From the NCBI RefSeq assembly GCF_954871325.1, contig NC_088775.1, positions 39,781,561-39,845,560 of the forward strand: DNA of 64,000 nucleotides, in the 5' to 3' direction. The translations under genes were made by a program, and so were the position numbers. Below the pieces are notes generated by a model. It made no database searches, was not told the origin of the DNA, and saw only the letters and a program-made list of their open reading frames with translations. This document shows, one piece after another, positions 1-14,400 of this stretch (positions are counted from its first letter, which is position 1; the number at the start of each line of letters is the position of its first letter). Source of the stretch: Gordionus sp. m RMFG-2023. Taxonomy: Eukaryota; Nematomorpha; Gordioida; Chordodea; Parachordodidae.

Positions 1-786
1 TATAACAGATAGAATTATGGTGAATTTAGAATATATTTAATTCTATATGGTGCATTGTAGTATTTTGTTTTTTAAAAAAAGATTAAATGGAAATATGCAC
101 TTATAGAAATTTTTTTTAAAAGAAAATTTAGATTAAAAAGAAGAAGAAAAAATTCTAAAAATAATAAAGAAAGGATAAAATGATTAAAAAAATTGAAATA
201 ATAATATTAGGTATAAGATAATAGGCTTTCTCATCCATTAGATAGAATATATCCGTTCTCCCTGTTTAAATTATTACTGTTTTTGATTACACTTTCTCTA
301 ATTAGTCTTTTGAGTAAATTCTTTTTCTTGTCGAGGACATGACAATTATTGAAATTAATAACTTATTAGGATAAATATTTATGTGTTTCGCAAGGGTAAG
401 AGGCTTGCCTATCGGGAACAAAATAGATAACTAAAAAATAAATAGTTTAATTATATAAATAAACAATTCCAAACACAAATATACTAACTATCACATCAAA
501 AGTGCCTTCCAATGATTTAAAAGATTTTTCTTTGGAGTCAATCAAATAGATTACCAGGAAGAAAATATATAAGACAAATATTTTTTAACAAATAATACTA
601 CAATAAATATATTAATGATTTAAAAAAATATTTATATATACTTTTCTTTCCTCTAACGTTCCTGTTGAGCACTTCTTTACTATTGCTAAACAAGTTTTAG
701 TGGAGAGGCATGATTATTTATTTTAGAAAATTTGCTACTATAAAAAAAATATATGATTTTGTTTTGTTTACTTTATAATATTATCA
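1..786. other. AT-rich sequence without recognised feature
   Basis: Long A/T runs, no open frame with coding-like composition, no repeat ends that I can pair. It lies upstream of the first hAT element. Confidence 0.6.
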
Positions 787-794
787 CTAAATAT

Positions 795-2125
795 CAGAGT
801 TGTTAAAGTAGCGCGCTACTTGGCGCGCTTTCTTTTTTGGTAGCTATAGCTAATAGCGGCTACTTTTTTTGTAATCATTTAATTATTAGCGCGCTACTTT
901 TAAAAAATATAATGAAGGTAAATATAAACATGAAAATTTAAATATAATATCATAATTAATTATAATATTTATGATTTATTATTAATTTTGAAATTAAAAT
1001 ATATTTTCAATTTTGTAATTTATATTTTCATTTGTATTAAACTTAAATCACGTGTTAATAATTTATAATGTCATCGCTATGGATATCCAAATCGTTGATA
1101 GTGATTCAGACATTTATATTAATGAAATGGAAGATACCAGGGAAGAAAATGTTCTTAATACCTATAATACAAATTTCCCATTCCCTAGATTTGAATAAAT
1201 TTTTTAAATAAATATAAAAACCAATACTGGCTACAATTATTTGTTTAAAATGTAAAAAAAATATTTCCTCAAATCAATCCAGATATAATCTCAAGAAACA
1301 CCAAAAGGTAAATTGTCATTTTTACATTCTAATAGTATTTATTTTATAAGACTGTTCATGCCAATAGTTTTAAGTTAATGGAGAAACATTTAAATAATTT
1401 TGGTATAGGCGACTCTACTTCCATAAAGACTAATTCAAACCAAATTAATTAATAATACAAATACCAATATTTCTCAGAAATTGGCTGATAAAGTTATTGT
1501 TGATTTTATAATTGATACAGTTCAGCCAATGACCTTGGTTGATAATCCATAATTTACCATGATGATCAAGACTCTATCCCCTGGTAAAACAATTTTATAT
1601 CGCCAGACACTAATGAAAAAAATAGCAGATAAAAAGTTATTGTTGATTTTATAATGGATACAGTTCAGCCAATGTCCTTGGTTGATAATCCATCATTTAC
1701 CATGATGATTAAGACTATCCCCTGGTACAACAATTTTATGTCGCCAGACACTAATGTAATATAGCAGACTCTAAAGTGATGAAAGATGCTCTAATAGTAG
1801 AGTTATCAGAGATATCATATATATGTACCATGGCAGATAGTTGGACACATAACACTAGGTAAAACTTATAAAATACGACAAATTACCATAAATATTTATT
1901 TTTATAATCAAAACTAACTATATTTTAATATTTATAAATGCTGATTTTATATATTTATATACAATATAAGCAAAAAATAAAACAAATTTGTTTCTAAATT
2001 TTTTTTATAAAAAGTAGCTAATAGTGCGCTACTTTTTTTGACAAATAGCGGTAGCGCGCTACTTTTTTTGACAAATAGCGATAGCGTTAGCGCGCTACTT
2101 TTAAAAGTAGCGATTAACAACTCTG
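795..2125 (+). mobile_element. BED-finger hAT transposon, degenerate
   Basis: Bounded by CAGAGTTGTTAAAG and its inverse ...TTAACAACTCTG and by an 8-bp target duplication ctaaatat (787-794 and 2126-2133), the hAT hallmark. Subterminal arrays of tagcgcgctac motifs lie at 810-900 and 2010-2115. Inside are transposase remnants on the + strand: an acidic N-terminus (MDIQIVDSDSDIYINEMED at 1080) and a BED zinc finger (CLKCKKNISSNQSRYNLKKH near 1240-1305), then a short domain ending IIDTVQPM that is present twice. The protein is interrupted by stops and lacks the catalytic and dimerisation regions, so the copy is non-autonomous. It sits about 250 bp upstream of the ATF6 start codon. Confidence 0.85.
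1481..1755 (+). repeat. tandem duplication inside the hAT transposase
   Basis: Two adjacent copies of about 135 bp, both containing gttattgttgattttata, gatacagttcagccaatg and cgccagacactaatg, lie at roughly 1481-1605 and 1622-1755. They encode the same (V)DFIIDTVQPM segment. The copies differ at several bases. Confidence 0.75.
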
Positions 2126-2246
2126 CTAAATATAAATTGAAATGAGGGTATGAATAATACAAATTGGAAAGAGATATTATAGGAGCTATCCACCCAAAAA
2201 GGTAAAACTAAAATAAATCAAAATCATAATATCTCCTTTTAAAAAT

Positions 2247-2302
2247 TCAGTAGCGGAAGCGGGAGCTAGCTCCTTCTAAAAAGCAGCATTAACAACTCTG
2301 AA
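2247..2302. mobile_element. isolated hAT terminal fragment
   Basis: A stretch with gtagcggaagcggg followed by gcattaacaactctg matches the right end of the neighbouring hAT family (subterminal gtagcg motifs plus TTAACAACTCTG). No matching left end or target duplication was found. Confidence 0.4.
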
Positions 2303-2326
2303 TACATGTCATTTAATATTTCTTAG

Positions 2327-2469
2327 CCACCCCACCTTCTCGCTCATTGATAGGTAATTCGCCAATCGAAGACATTGTAATGGCTGATAATCACGTGATT
2401 CACACATCTCAGCTAAGACACGATTTTGAAGTCCAAAAGGATCCACTTTTTAACATCCAACCACACAAG
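2327..2469 (+). CDS. ATF6: ATF6 exon 1 (start codon 2380)
   Basis: ATG at 2380 (context gtaATGg) opens 30 codons (MADNHVIHTSQLRHDF... ending IQPHK) and closes at a good donor, AAG|GTGATA, phase 0. A clean acceptor (atttcttag) at 2326 and an open frame from 2327 suggest that the 5' leader is itself spliced, or that the true start lies further upstream. The short exon-intron-exon spacing (108-bp intron) fits exon 2. I chose 2380 because it is the only in-frame ATG. No promoter motif is convincing. A hAT element ends only about 250 bp upstream. Confidence 0.6.
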
Positions 2470-5400
2470 GTGATAAAATTTTAAACTTTGTTTTTCTTTC
2501 AGGGTAGAATGAATTTATTTTTTTAAAAAAAAAATTCAATAAGAGTTGACATAATTTGTTTATAATTCTCTCAAAGCCATCCATATTACCGCCCACTCTT
2601 TCCTTCAAAGCGCTCAAACATCGCAGTGATCTCCAAAATCACGATTTGCCATCACCTGCTGGTAACACGGACTCTGATGTGGAACTCGCTATGGCGGATA
2701 ATTTACAATTTTTCAAAGAAAATTTATTCAAAAACTTTAAACCTGACGTCGATGATGTGATAATCGTAATAGATAACGTTAATAATGGCTCGATACACGA
2801 TATTAACAAGAATGGGTTTTGTCCAACAAGATCAGTTGGTAATGTTATAACTGATCAGCATGTTAGACCATATCCACTAGGACCGCTCAAATATGCCTCC
2901 CCTACAACCAAGTTTCTCATTCTTTAATTAATTTTTTTTGAGGTCGAAATTAATTTATATAATTTAAATAAATGTTTATTCGGTACATTTAATGTCCATA
3001 AAAATAAAGTGCTTTATTTGTTAGTCTTTAAGATTTAAAATTGAATAACGACTGAATTGAGTCATAGAATTTTATTTTTGAGTCTATATGATTAAATTGA
3101 TTGAAATCCCGATTTGAATTAATCATTTTTTTATGAATCAATTCTTTTTGCTTGTATTTTAAAATAATTGTTAGTTTTTATTTTTCAAATTAAAACATTT
3201 TTATTATACCTCATTTAAATGATACTTTGTTTAACAAGTTTCTAGTAATTGTTAGCAAAATTTTTTCTTTTTATCTCTTTCTACCTCGACTAAATTAGTA
3301 ACTAATTTAGTGAAATAATTAATTTCGTTGTCCACGATTTTCAAACAAAATTCACATTTTAATTTAATTCAAGTTTTATTTTAAAGAAAACAAATCCTAC
3401 ATAATTTTTATTTTAAATAATTGCTATGAAAATTTTTTTAAAAATATGATTAATTGTTTTAATGGAAGCTTGTATATTTTTCAAGTAGTTATTTTTGGAA
3501 GATCAAGAAATATTAAAGATAAAGACGATTTATTAACAAAGACACACTTTTGGAGACTTCCATTCAAATTTCAAGATGTAAATAATGATGCAGCATTCAT
3601 GAAAACATATCTTTTTAATTTATTAGGCTCACTATTAAAGAACTCAAATAAGCAATCTTACAAAATTGCTAATACAGATCGACTATTCATTACATTAAGA
3701 TTATTATTATTATTATATTGATTTTTTATTTTTTGAAAATAGATATTTATATTAGACAAATCCTTTAGGCTTGGCTTATAGAGTTTCCAAATCAGTAGTT
3801 TTGGAAGTATTTGGAAGACTGTACTGTACAAAGTCATACATATGCCAGAATCTTCTGAAAACGATTCAATAAAGTCTGATATAAGTTTTGAGATAGTATT
3901 TTTCAATGATACAGATGTACCTTATACTGTAGAACTTGCTGCAGACAATTTTTTATTATATGTTTGCATCTCAGGTGTCATATTAGCATAACCTCGTTCA
4001 CTAAATGGGTTCATAATACTTTCATTAAGGGGATATGCTACATCAACAACAAAAAGATATGGGGAGGTATGTGGCATATTTAAGGATTTGTTTATCATTT
4101 TCGAGCGAATGTTTATTTATTAATGCTAGTACCATCAGAGTGTTTCCCTATTTATAATTAGTAAGCAACATTATTAATATTTATATTTACAATAATCTCA
4201 TATTACCATCATTAAACATCTTTTATTACTGTCAGTAATAGCCTCGAGTCTCATATTGAAAAACTTTTATAAATAATATAAGATACCAGATAGAGGCGGC
4301 TTATTTATCATACCGTGGTTTCCTATATATGTATTTATTTAAAAAAGTACAATCTAAAGCACCACATTGAAAATTTATTTCTCAGTATAAGATGCAATTT
4401 TCTTGAAATCTTTTTCTGAAGTTATGTCAAATGTATGCTTTGTTCAGCTTTCTAAATTGCTGAACATATTTCCAAAACTATTGTCGAAATAGTTTGATTT
4501 GAAAACTCTCTATTTTCAAAAATTTAATATAATAATAACTTAATGTAATGAATAGTCATTCTGCATTACCAATTCTGTAAGCTTGCTTATAGAATGGTGA
4601 GTCTTTCAAATTATAAGATAATAGAAGGAAAGTTTCATCCTAAGAATTCATAAATCCTGCATCATCATTTACTATATCATGAAAAGTTAAATGGAAGGCT
4701 CCAAAAGTGGGTTTTTTAAAATAATTCTTCTTTCTCTTTATCGTTTCTTGATCTTCTAATAATAGATAAATTAGACTACTGGAAAAATATAGAGATGATT
4801 AAAAAAATTAATTTGTCAAATTAAAATGAAAATTTAGCATATTGTAATTATTTATAATAAACACTTGAAATATTTTAAAATACGAATTTAATTTAAGATG
4901 CGTGGACAACTGAATTAATTAGTTCACAAATTGTATTTTTCGCCTATCCCAGTCTAAGCAGTATCAACCTTATATTTAATGTTGTGATCTGTATTTCTTG
5001 GGTCACATAATAAATTTTGCGCCTTAACATCATTGAAAAATTCAAATACATTCATTAGTTACTAAAACTTTGTACTAAATTCTTAACTTATTTAGTCTAA
5101 CTAGTACTAGGTAAAATGATTATACAAAATAAACTATTATAAAAATCAAATTCCACAAGGAAACAGATGTTTAATGTAATAAGGGAATGCTCGATTACTT
5201 TGGATTCAGATATCCAAACCGGTATTTTGTATCGAATCTAAACTGGTAAATGATTTTCTATCCAAACCTAAATTGGACCTCTAAAAATGCTTGTGAACCT
5301 CATGATTTTATGTTTATAAAATAATGTGAAAATTATTACTAGTATTATTAGTCAAAATTCTAATTTATATCCTAATTGTTTTAAATATTATTAATCAATT

Positions 5401-8400
5401 TTAATTGATAAGATTTTTTAATATAAACTTCCTATTTTTATATTGAAATAAAAAATTGTGCTTTCTTTACATATAATTACAAATGTAAGTTTGTATACAA
5501 AAAAATTCAACCCGGTTTTTAGAGGTTCGAATGGAACCGATAATTATATTTTAATAACCTAAACCATGTATATGGCTTCCCTTATCATTTTTTCCCCATA
5601 TGATCATTCTATCTTATTGTTAAAAACAAACTATTCTTTATTGAATTAGATCGGGTTGCACAGAAAATCCTACGGTTAACACTTCCTTAACCAAAATTCC
5701 TATTGTAAAAAACTGTCGCTCTTCTAACGTCAAACAAAGTAATGATTTGTCCTTTATTGCAAACTTTTTAAATGAAAAAAAAATATGATTTTGAAAAAAT
5801 TTCTCATACACAGCTTCACCCTCTCCCATATTACCGGCTTTGTCCAAAGGCTCTCGCCTGCCACCAATCATCTCACCCCGTCAACCTATTTTCAGCCTCA
5901 GTAGAAATAGTAATACTAATGTTAGTGACGAAAATAGGAGCAATGCGATTAACACGAAACAGCAAATTTTACGAAATCACGACATTAGTGCACTGCCTGC
6001 CGCAAAAAATTTGGACGTCTTTGATGTAATCAATTGCACCAATGATAAGAATAAGGCCCTTATAAACGACATGTTCCAAAGGTTGATACCTTCAAATGAG
6101 GATAATATCAATTTTTATCAAAACTCTCTATTTGATATTGGCACCACTGAACGTTTACCCTTTTCTTCGAAACAAAGTCATTATGTCAAAAGAACGATTG
6201 ATTCTCCCATGGGAATGTACGGTTCGAACGAAGAGGTTCTATACCATTTATTTATTTTTATATAAACTTGTTTTCTCTTTTTTAATCACATGTTTTCAAT
6301 CTAGCTAGCCCACTATTAACACTTTCTTTTTATGGCTATATGATCACTCCAACGCCAAATAATTATTTGCTTTTAGCGGACAAAGGAAATTATATTATCA
6401 CTATTAATATTTAACATTTATAAAATACATTGATTATTTTAATTATAAATTATATTTTAATACATTTTTAGATTTTATGGAATTGCTATTTTAATTATTC
6501 TTTTCGCAATTAAAAAGCACCTGATTTGTAAAAGAAAATTTCTATTATTTATAGTATTAACAAACACGTTTTTAATGGCTGATTCAGAAAAATGATGATA
6601 TTCTGAAGCAATAGACCAAATATCATAAAGCTTAGATCTGGATGATAAAAAAATCCTTATTTTGAGCAACATTCTGAATCTGATCGTTGTTAAAATGTTA
6701 CAATATGTGATAATGATAAAAGACAACATAAAACTTAAAATGAAGTGTTCCTACTCTTTGGCATTGTATTTTGCTGATGCTCGAAGTCGAATGTAACAAA
6801 GGTCCCATTAATAACATGTTAATGGAGAGAGATGATCTAAAATTATTTCATTCATAATACAATTTAAACTCTTTTTCCTAAAAACATCATAAATTCCTGT
6901 GATTTTTTATCCTCTCAAATATTATGTACGCCAAAATTAGCATCGTAGGATTTTGTTTGTCAATGAACTGACATATTTTTCCTCAATTTTAGGCCTTAGT
7001 TGCACTTTTAGACCTTTGATTTTAAAAGATAAATATTTTATGACAAGCATCTAAAAGAAAAATGTAATACACCCGTTTAATTTATATGCCAATCTCATTG
7101 TTGCTGACAGGCAAATTTTCCAAATAAATTGTGAGATATATATTAATTCCCAAAATAATGGCTGATAAACATTCATCCAATTATCAGGCTAAGCAAAACA
7201 ATATAATGAATCATCTAGAAGAATCATATTTGTTATTTTCTTTATCTTCAATAAATAATTTATTCGATTTGGAGGAAAAAAAGAAAATGGTAAATTCCAC
7301 GGTTTTTAGTTTTAGCTAGAAAAATATTGTATCTCGGCTATAAGCATAACCAGTAACTGTGTATTCTCAACAGCGTGACTCACTTTAAACTGAAGATCCT
7401 CATGATTTCCTTCAGTTTTAGATAAAATTATTTTTATACAAGATAATTATCATTTAAAAAAATTTTTGGATTCCTAATTTATTATAATTTTAACTATAAG
7501 TGAACTAATAAATTATTCCGAAAATTTTTTCAAATTAATTTTGAAAAACCGAAAATACTTTTTCAATGTAAAGGAATTCAGCGTGACGCTTCTCGCCGAT
7601 AGTTGTAAAGGTACGCAGATTAATTGTTCGAATATTTAAATATTCTTTTCATTATGAACCAATAGGAATATTATCGTATACGTCGAATATGAATAAATGA
7701 TTGATTCTGTTTTCGAATTATTTAAAGAACAATAAACAATTTTCAAAAAAGTTATGTTTTTAAAATTGCAATTTTATTAAATCAGAAAATTTAATATTTG
7801 TTGTATGAAAATTTTATATAATTTTTATAAAAAGAATATTCAAATAATTCTAATTAAATATTTATTCATATGTATTTATCAAATACGAATACACTATTAT
7901 TTGTATTCAAGAAAAGGCGATTAATATTTTATGAATTGTATACGCTTTTTCTTATATAATTTTTTAGCACAAGCAAAGCAAGAGATTAGAACGGATGATC
8001 AAAAATAGGGAAAGCGCTAGTTTATCTAGGAAACGCAAAAAAGAGGTTAAAATAAATATATATAATCATTAAAACTTGATCCCAAAGTAGAATCACTTAC
8101 GAAACATGACTTAAATCAGTGGATAGCCACCTTTTTCGATTTATTTAAAGTGGTCAAAATTTATTTAAATATTCCAATTACTCTAATCTTATATCCATTT
8201 TATAAAATATAGTCAAAAAATAAATGTGACAAATTATTAAAAATTATCTTATATCTTACTAAATTTGTTATATATATATAATGGGTTGCATACACATGTC
8301 AAATTTTTTTCGCCAAAGGTATTACCGTGAATGAACTGCTAAAAAAATTTCGGCGAATACATTATCATGCTAGTATTTCTGAGAATATATTATTGTGAAT

Positions 8401-11400
8401 TATTGTTGCGTATGTATTACAGAACATCATCTTTGTGAATACCATAAAGGCATTGTGACTATTTCGGCTGTAAGTAGCTATAGGTGTCTATTTGATTTTG
8501 CTGACTAGATAGTAATTAGTATCTGATTTTTTACCGATGGGTAATCACGTCCTATGCTCATGTTTCTAAGTTCATAATATATTATGTAATTTTTAGCGAA
8601 AGGGTTACAGCACTATTGGAATTGAAATAACCTTTTTTCTCTACTGGATAGAATACGTAATTTAATTTCATAGGAAAAGGGGGATTTAGAATTTATGAAT
8701 TTAAATGACGACTGTTGCTTTTGGAATTAATTCTCAACATGACTTTATGCCAAATATAAGATAGATTTATTTGTTATAACGGACTGAAATTTTCCAAATA
8801 ATATTTACAATGAAAATATATTTCTGACGATCACAAAAATTAAACTACATCGTTCACTCACAGAATTCCCAGGTCAAAAATTCCAAATTAATAAGGAAAT
8901 TTTTTTTGTAGGACGAAGCTCTATCTTTAGGTGTGGAGAAGAGTTATTGGAAGTTGATTTATGTTTAATCATATTTGTAATTTATTACTCTTTACAAAAT
9001 CATTAGTATTTATTCATTATAGTGCTTTCAAATTATTGCGTTTTTAAAATAATATATTACAATTTGGTAAACGTTTTTTTTGCATTTTTTAATATTTAAT
9101 AAAGGCGAAATAGTTGGGGCTTTAGATTTTAGTTTTTAAATGTTATTTTTTGGCAACCACTTTTTTAAAAAAATAAATCACTATAAATTTGCTAGTAGGA
9201 TTTTAGCCATACAACTTATATTTAAATAACAATAACTATTGGCCCAGTACACGTCCCAATCTGGATTTTGTATAAATATTAGGGAGTATAATGTCTATCT
9301 GTAAAAAGAATTTGTAAGAAAAAATATCAGTTTTCTTTTTATGTTTTGATAATTAGATGATTTTCACTAAAATTTTATTTCTTGTTAAAGGGCTATTATA
9401 GAGCTATAAAATTTAAATTATGGCTTTTATTTTTTGAGATATTTAAAGTTAATTAAATGAAGTGCATTTTCAAATTTTGGCGTTTTTGAAGATGGGAATA
9501 TATCAAAAGTAAGCCGATTTGAAAAGTAAAATTTAAAATTTTTATTAGTTGGTATATATATACAAATTTTTTTAAAAAATAGAAGCGGATTGAGAATCGA
9601 GTTTTGGTTGATTTAATATGGAGTACAACATATTTGTAAATATGAATTAGATGCGAAATTTGTTAGCTAAAGGCTGTTGTTATCTATAGTTATTATATAT
9701 ATTTTTTTTCTGAATTCAATTAACAAAATCTGAAAAAATGGTATACCTATAATTATATTTATGTGCGTTAATTAATGCCTATAACTTTGAGTTTTGCCGT
9801 TCTTTATTTTTCTAAATAAAACGTAACATCCCTTGTTTAAATTGATGTGAGATTTTTAATTCTATAAAAAAAATTGAGTATGCTAGTTCGGAAAAAAAAA
9901 GTTAACCTTAAATTATAAAAAAAGTATTGAATAAAGAAAATCAGTTTGCTTTTTTTAAAATAGTCTCTAGCGCCAATTTGACAAATTTGTAATTCGTCAT
10001 TTGCGTTTGAAACATTCAATTTATTCGCACTATTATCCTGTTTAGTTTCGATAGAATTTAAAAACATTTTATTATTTATAAAAAAAAAATTTTTTTAATC
10101 TACATAAAAAGCATGCGTATATTAAGAATATATTGAAAAAGATAATTGATATTAATCTAACCAAATATCTAATACATAAACTCTAGTAGGCAACGTTTCG
10201 ATGAAATTTATGAAAAAATATTGTTAATGAATATTATTATAACCTTAGCACAAATCAAGCCTTACTTGAATGCACTTGCGGTTATTCTTTAACAGTAAAA
10301 TTTTCGCGGCAATACCTTTCAGCTAAGCTTCACGTTAATAACATAATACGTGTAAAATAGTATAGAAAGAAGGGAAAAAAACAAAATGAAGCATTTTATT
10401 GTTAGGAGAGCAGAGTTTCAAACAGACGTCTCCTTCTGGTCCCCACTTATATGCCATATAATAGGATTAATCTAAAATAGGTTAGAGAGGTTAGGATTAG
10501 CCCATTAGGATTTTTATAAGTTGTCTGGCTTCTTAAAAATGAATTTACATAGGAAAAATTCTGAATTAATTTTTGTAGTAATGACCAGAAGAGTTCAAAT
10601 TAGGGCTGTGCCGATCCACTTTACCACCCCCCTTTGAATAAAATGTATTTAAGAAATCAATATTTTTTATGCAAAAAATCGAATTATGCATTTAATTTAA
10701 TTTTTTTATTTCTACAATAATTAAAAAAGTTTATGGATATTGGTAGTATTAAATGAATTTTTCTTTATTCTTCCCCGTGAAAGTAGATTTCTGCAGAAAA
10801 CGCATTTTGCAAAATTATCTTTGAACTTTGGGTGTTCTTTTCTATTTTTAAAAAAAAACTTTTAAAATATTATAAATCTATTTTAAAAAATAAATAAAAT
10901 TTAAAGGGTGTTGTGCATTTGCATTGTTAAAAAAAATCATTCAGAAAGTATTATTAATGTAAAATAAATATGAATAAAATAACAAAAAAAAAAGTAAAAA
11001 GATCGGATCGGGTTTTTACAGGTATCGGCTCGATCCAATATTTTGGAAAACGCTATATCGGTGACAATCCTATATTTAATATCGGCACAGCCCTAGTTCA
11101 AATAAAATTTATTCTTAGCGTATAAATTTTTTTAAGTTTAAAATTTTATTATGAAATTTTTAGCCCGCTAAAATACTTTACACAAATTTCACCCCCCTCC
11201 ATTGTGCTTTTCGGATTTCTAAAAAATATTTGGCATGATATTTAAATTAATGAATTATTACTTTTAGTATATCAAGAGCCTGGAGAGTAGGGTAGAGCAA
11301 TTGTCCAAGGAAAAGCGGGATTTAGAAATCATTAACGGAAGTCTGAAAACCAAAATAAATTCGCTAGAAACGGAGGTTTAAAAGATTTGTTAATTTTTAT

Positions 11401-14400
11401 TTTGAAATATTTTGGAGGCTATTATCTTAATGTTTAAGCATGGTGATATTTGCATGTTTCACTTAAAGCTTACTAAAATAAAATAAAGATTAATATACAC
11501 TCCCCCCCCCCTTCTAAAAAAATTTCATGATCAATTGTCATCGGGTCACCTTGGATTATTTATTTCTTTATAAAAAAAATTATAGTATACAACTTTTAAT
11601 ATGATAACATGTATATTCTTTTTTTTCAAACATCCCCTAACAATCAATCTCTCATGGCGCTCCTCTGAATTTTTTTAAAAAAAATCACTACATAACTCGG
11701 AATAGGATTTATAATAACAATCTACTCTTAAACGTCTATGTAAAGGAAGCGGCCACAAGATATCAAAGAGAGGTCTATAACCAATTGTTAGAATTCTATT
11801 TTTCATAAAGATATCTCTCGAACTCCAATCTAATGCATTTTTCTATTCTTTTTTAAATATAATTGTTCCAATATTTAGCCTCGTTATAATTTATATTTTT
11901 TCTTCAATATTTATGATAGGGACATTTTAAAATTTATAAATCATATTTATAATTATATTATTTTACATATTATAAATTATTAGACAATTATTATCTTCTT
12001 CGGGTGCTACTATTATGGGTAACATTTAAAAATATATACAAACTAATTGTGATATGTACGAATGAGTATATTTATTGTATGTAGATAAATTTTTATATTA
12101 AAACCAATTTTTTAGAATATATATTATAAGGGCTAACGGATGCTTTTTGTATATACTAGTGTAACATAATGCATGTTTATTTTATTGTCTATTCTATATT
12201 ATACAAAATATAATGGTTTTAAATATTTCTCTTTTTTTTGTATAGTGTGATATATAAATTTTAATACGTTATAATATGATCTCGCTCGGTGCTAGCAACA
12301 TCTAAATTTTAATATTTAATTGTTAATTTGAACACTAAACCCGATATTTATTATTGTTGCATACGATTTCGTTCTTTAGTTATGATCTTTATTACCATTA
12401 TTCTTGTTTATATATTTTTTTACAGACAAAAATGATGTTGAATTTGATTCAAATTATTTGAAGTTATTAGTTTCTTGATATAATTATTATATATTAATAA
12501 ACAAGTATTTAGGAAAAAAACATTGTATGTTGTGTTCATCTTTTCAAGAAAAGTTAATAAATACTTAGTGGCCTTATGACAATTGGTTTATCATATCAGT
12601 ATTTATTGGTTAACGATTTAAATGTTTTAAAGCTTGCTAAATAAGATTTGGGATTTTGACCGATCAAGATTAAATATTGTGAAATATAAATAAATATGGT
12701 TTAGAAACAATAAATTAAACTTATATGCTTTTATATGAAATATTTTAAATATTATTCATATATTATTATATTGAATTTTATCTCATTCAAACTTGTTATT
12801 TTTTTTTACCCTAACTTTGTTAATTATTTTATTAAAAATAACTTGTAAAACTATGTATTAAAAAACATATAAGGACTATAATTTAAAATACATATTAAAA
12901 ATATTTTAAATAACATACATTAAAAAAATATTCATCAACACCTGGCGACAGCCAGGAATTTTTAAATAATTTAAAATTATAACGTAAGAATACTAGACTA
13001 ATTTGTTGTTTGAACAAAGAAGCCTTCGAAATTGTTTTATGGCTTGGCCGATTTGTTTGACTAGGATTTTAGCCTGTTTTCCGAATGAACAATTTGTTAT
13101 ACCACGATTGAATTAATTCACAGGCTTTGCCAAATTCGAAGGTAAAATTTTTCTTTCGTTAACTAGAGAAAACCTAGAATCTTGGGTATGATTTGATTTG
13201 CATTATATATTTCTCAAAATTTGACATCTTAATTTTATCATCAGCCTAATTACCCTTATCCTTTTGCACATTCAATAGTGAAGCTGTTAGGGGTTTTGAC
13301 ATAGGGTCCATGATTTGCCTTTTTTTTACCCTTAATAATTTGTTTCAATTGAACTGATTTTCCCAGCCATCACATATTAAATGTTCTCCAAACACTTCTT
13401 CATAAGGCTACTTTATTAGCACCGATAATGATTAAAGTAAACGTTGTAAAATGTAATGTGATATATTTAAAACGCCATTAGAATTTATATTATTCGAGTT
13501 ACTTTATTTAATCTAACCATAAGGTTAAATTCAAAATAAACAGAAAATGTAAAATATTATAAATCTTTTCGCAAATTAATAATGCTGATTTTCATAATAT
13601 CGAGGAGTGTTTAAACAAAAATAATCTTTCCTCATTTTGAATGGAATAATTAAAATTTATGTTCGGGAATAGAAATATAATAAAAATTTGAATATAAGAT
13701 CCCTTTTTGATAAGCTTTTTTTTCACGCACCCTGCATTCACAGTTGGTGCGGATTTGTGTGTAAAATACAAAAATAGAGTGTATTTTGTATAATTTGTCG
13801 TTTTGCTAACTATTAATGAGGGGTTAAAAAGTTTTTTGGGTTTTTGAGATTTGCTTGGCTTGCGATATATTTTTAAAATAAAGATACGACTCCATACAAA
13901 CTTATAGATTCTACATTAATCTGTTTATTAAATAATTAAGTTAAATTTAAATATTAATTATAATGATAATATAAGTGCCCCAGCATACTTATTATTTTTT
14001 AAATATTTCTTTCTTAGATGTCAATCAATAATAATATTGCTTATTGTTGATTGGTAGTTTAAACAAAGAATTATAATAAATAAAAAAATTAAGTATCCAA
14101 AATAATTGTTATATTTTGATATAGATAACATGTTTAGCAAATAAAATATATAGAAAGTACAAAAAAAGTAGGAAAAGACTCAAACCTATGCCAAATTATT
14201 AGAATAATATGTGCTAGGTTTGTTAAAACCCCGATTCTGGTCGACTTTTAAAACGACTCGATTAAGATTTTAGCCATAATATATTATGTAAGCCTGGGGA
14301 TTTAGCTCATAAATAGGAGAAAGTGTTGGATCATTTGCCAAATCTCTACATAATATTATTTTGACTAAAATCTTAATCGGGTCTTTAGTAACCTTAGTTG

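Noticed and set aside
9837-10067. Minus-strand frame of 76 codons
   Set aside because: Phe/Asn/Lys-rich from AT composition, no motif, lies in an ATF6 intron next to transposon sequence.
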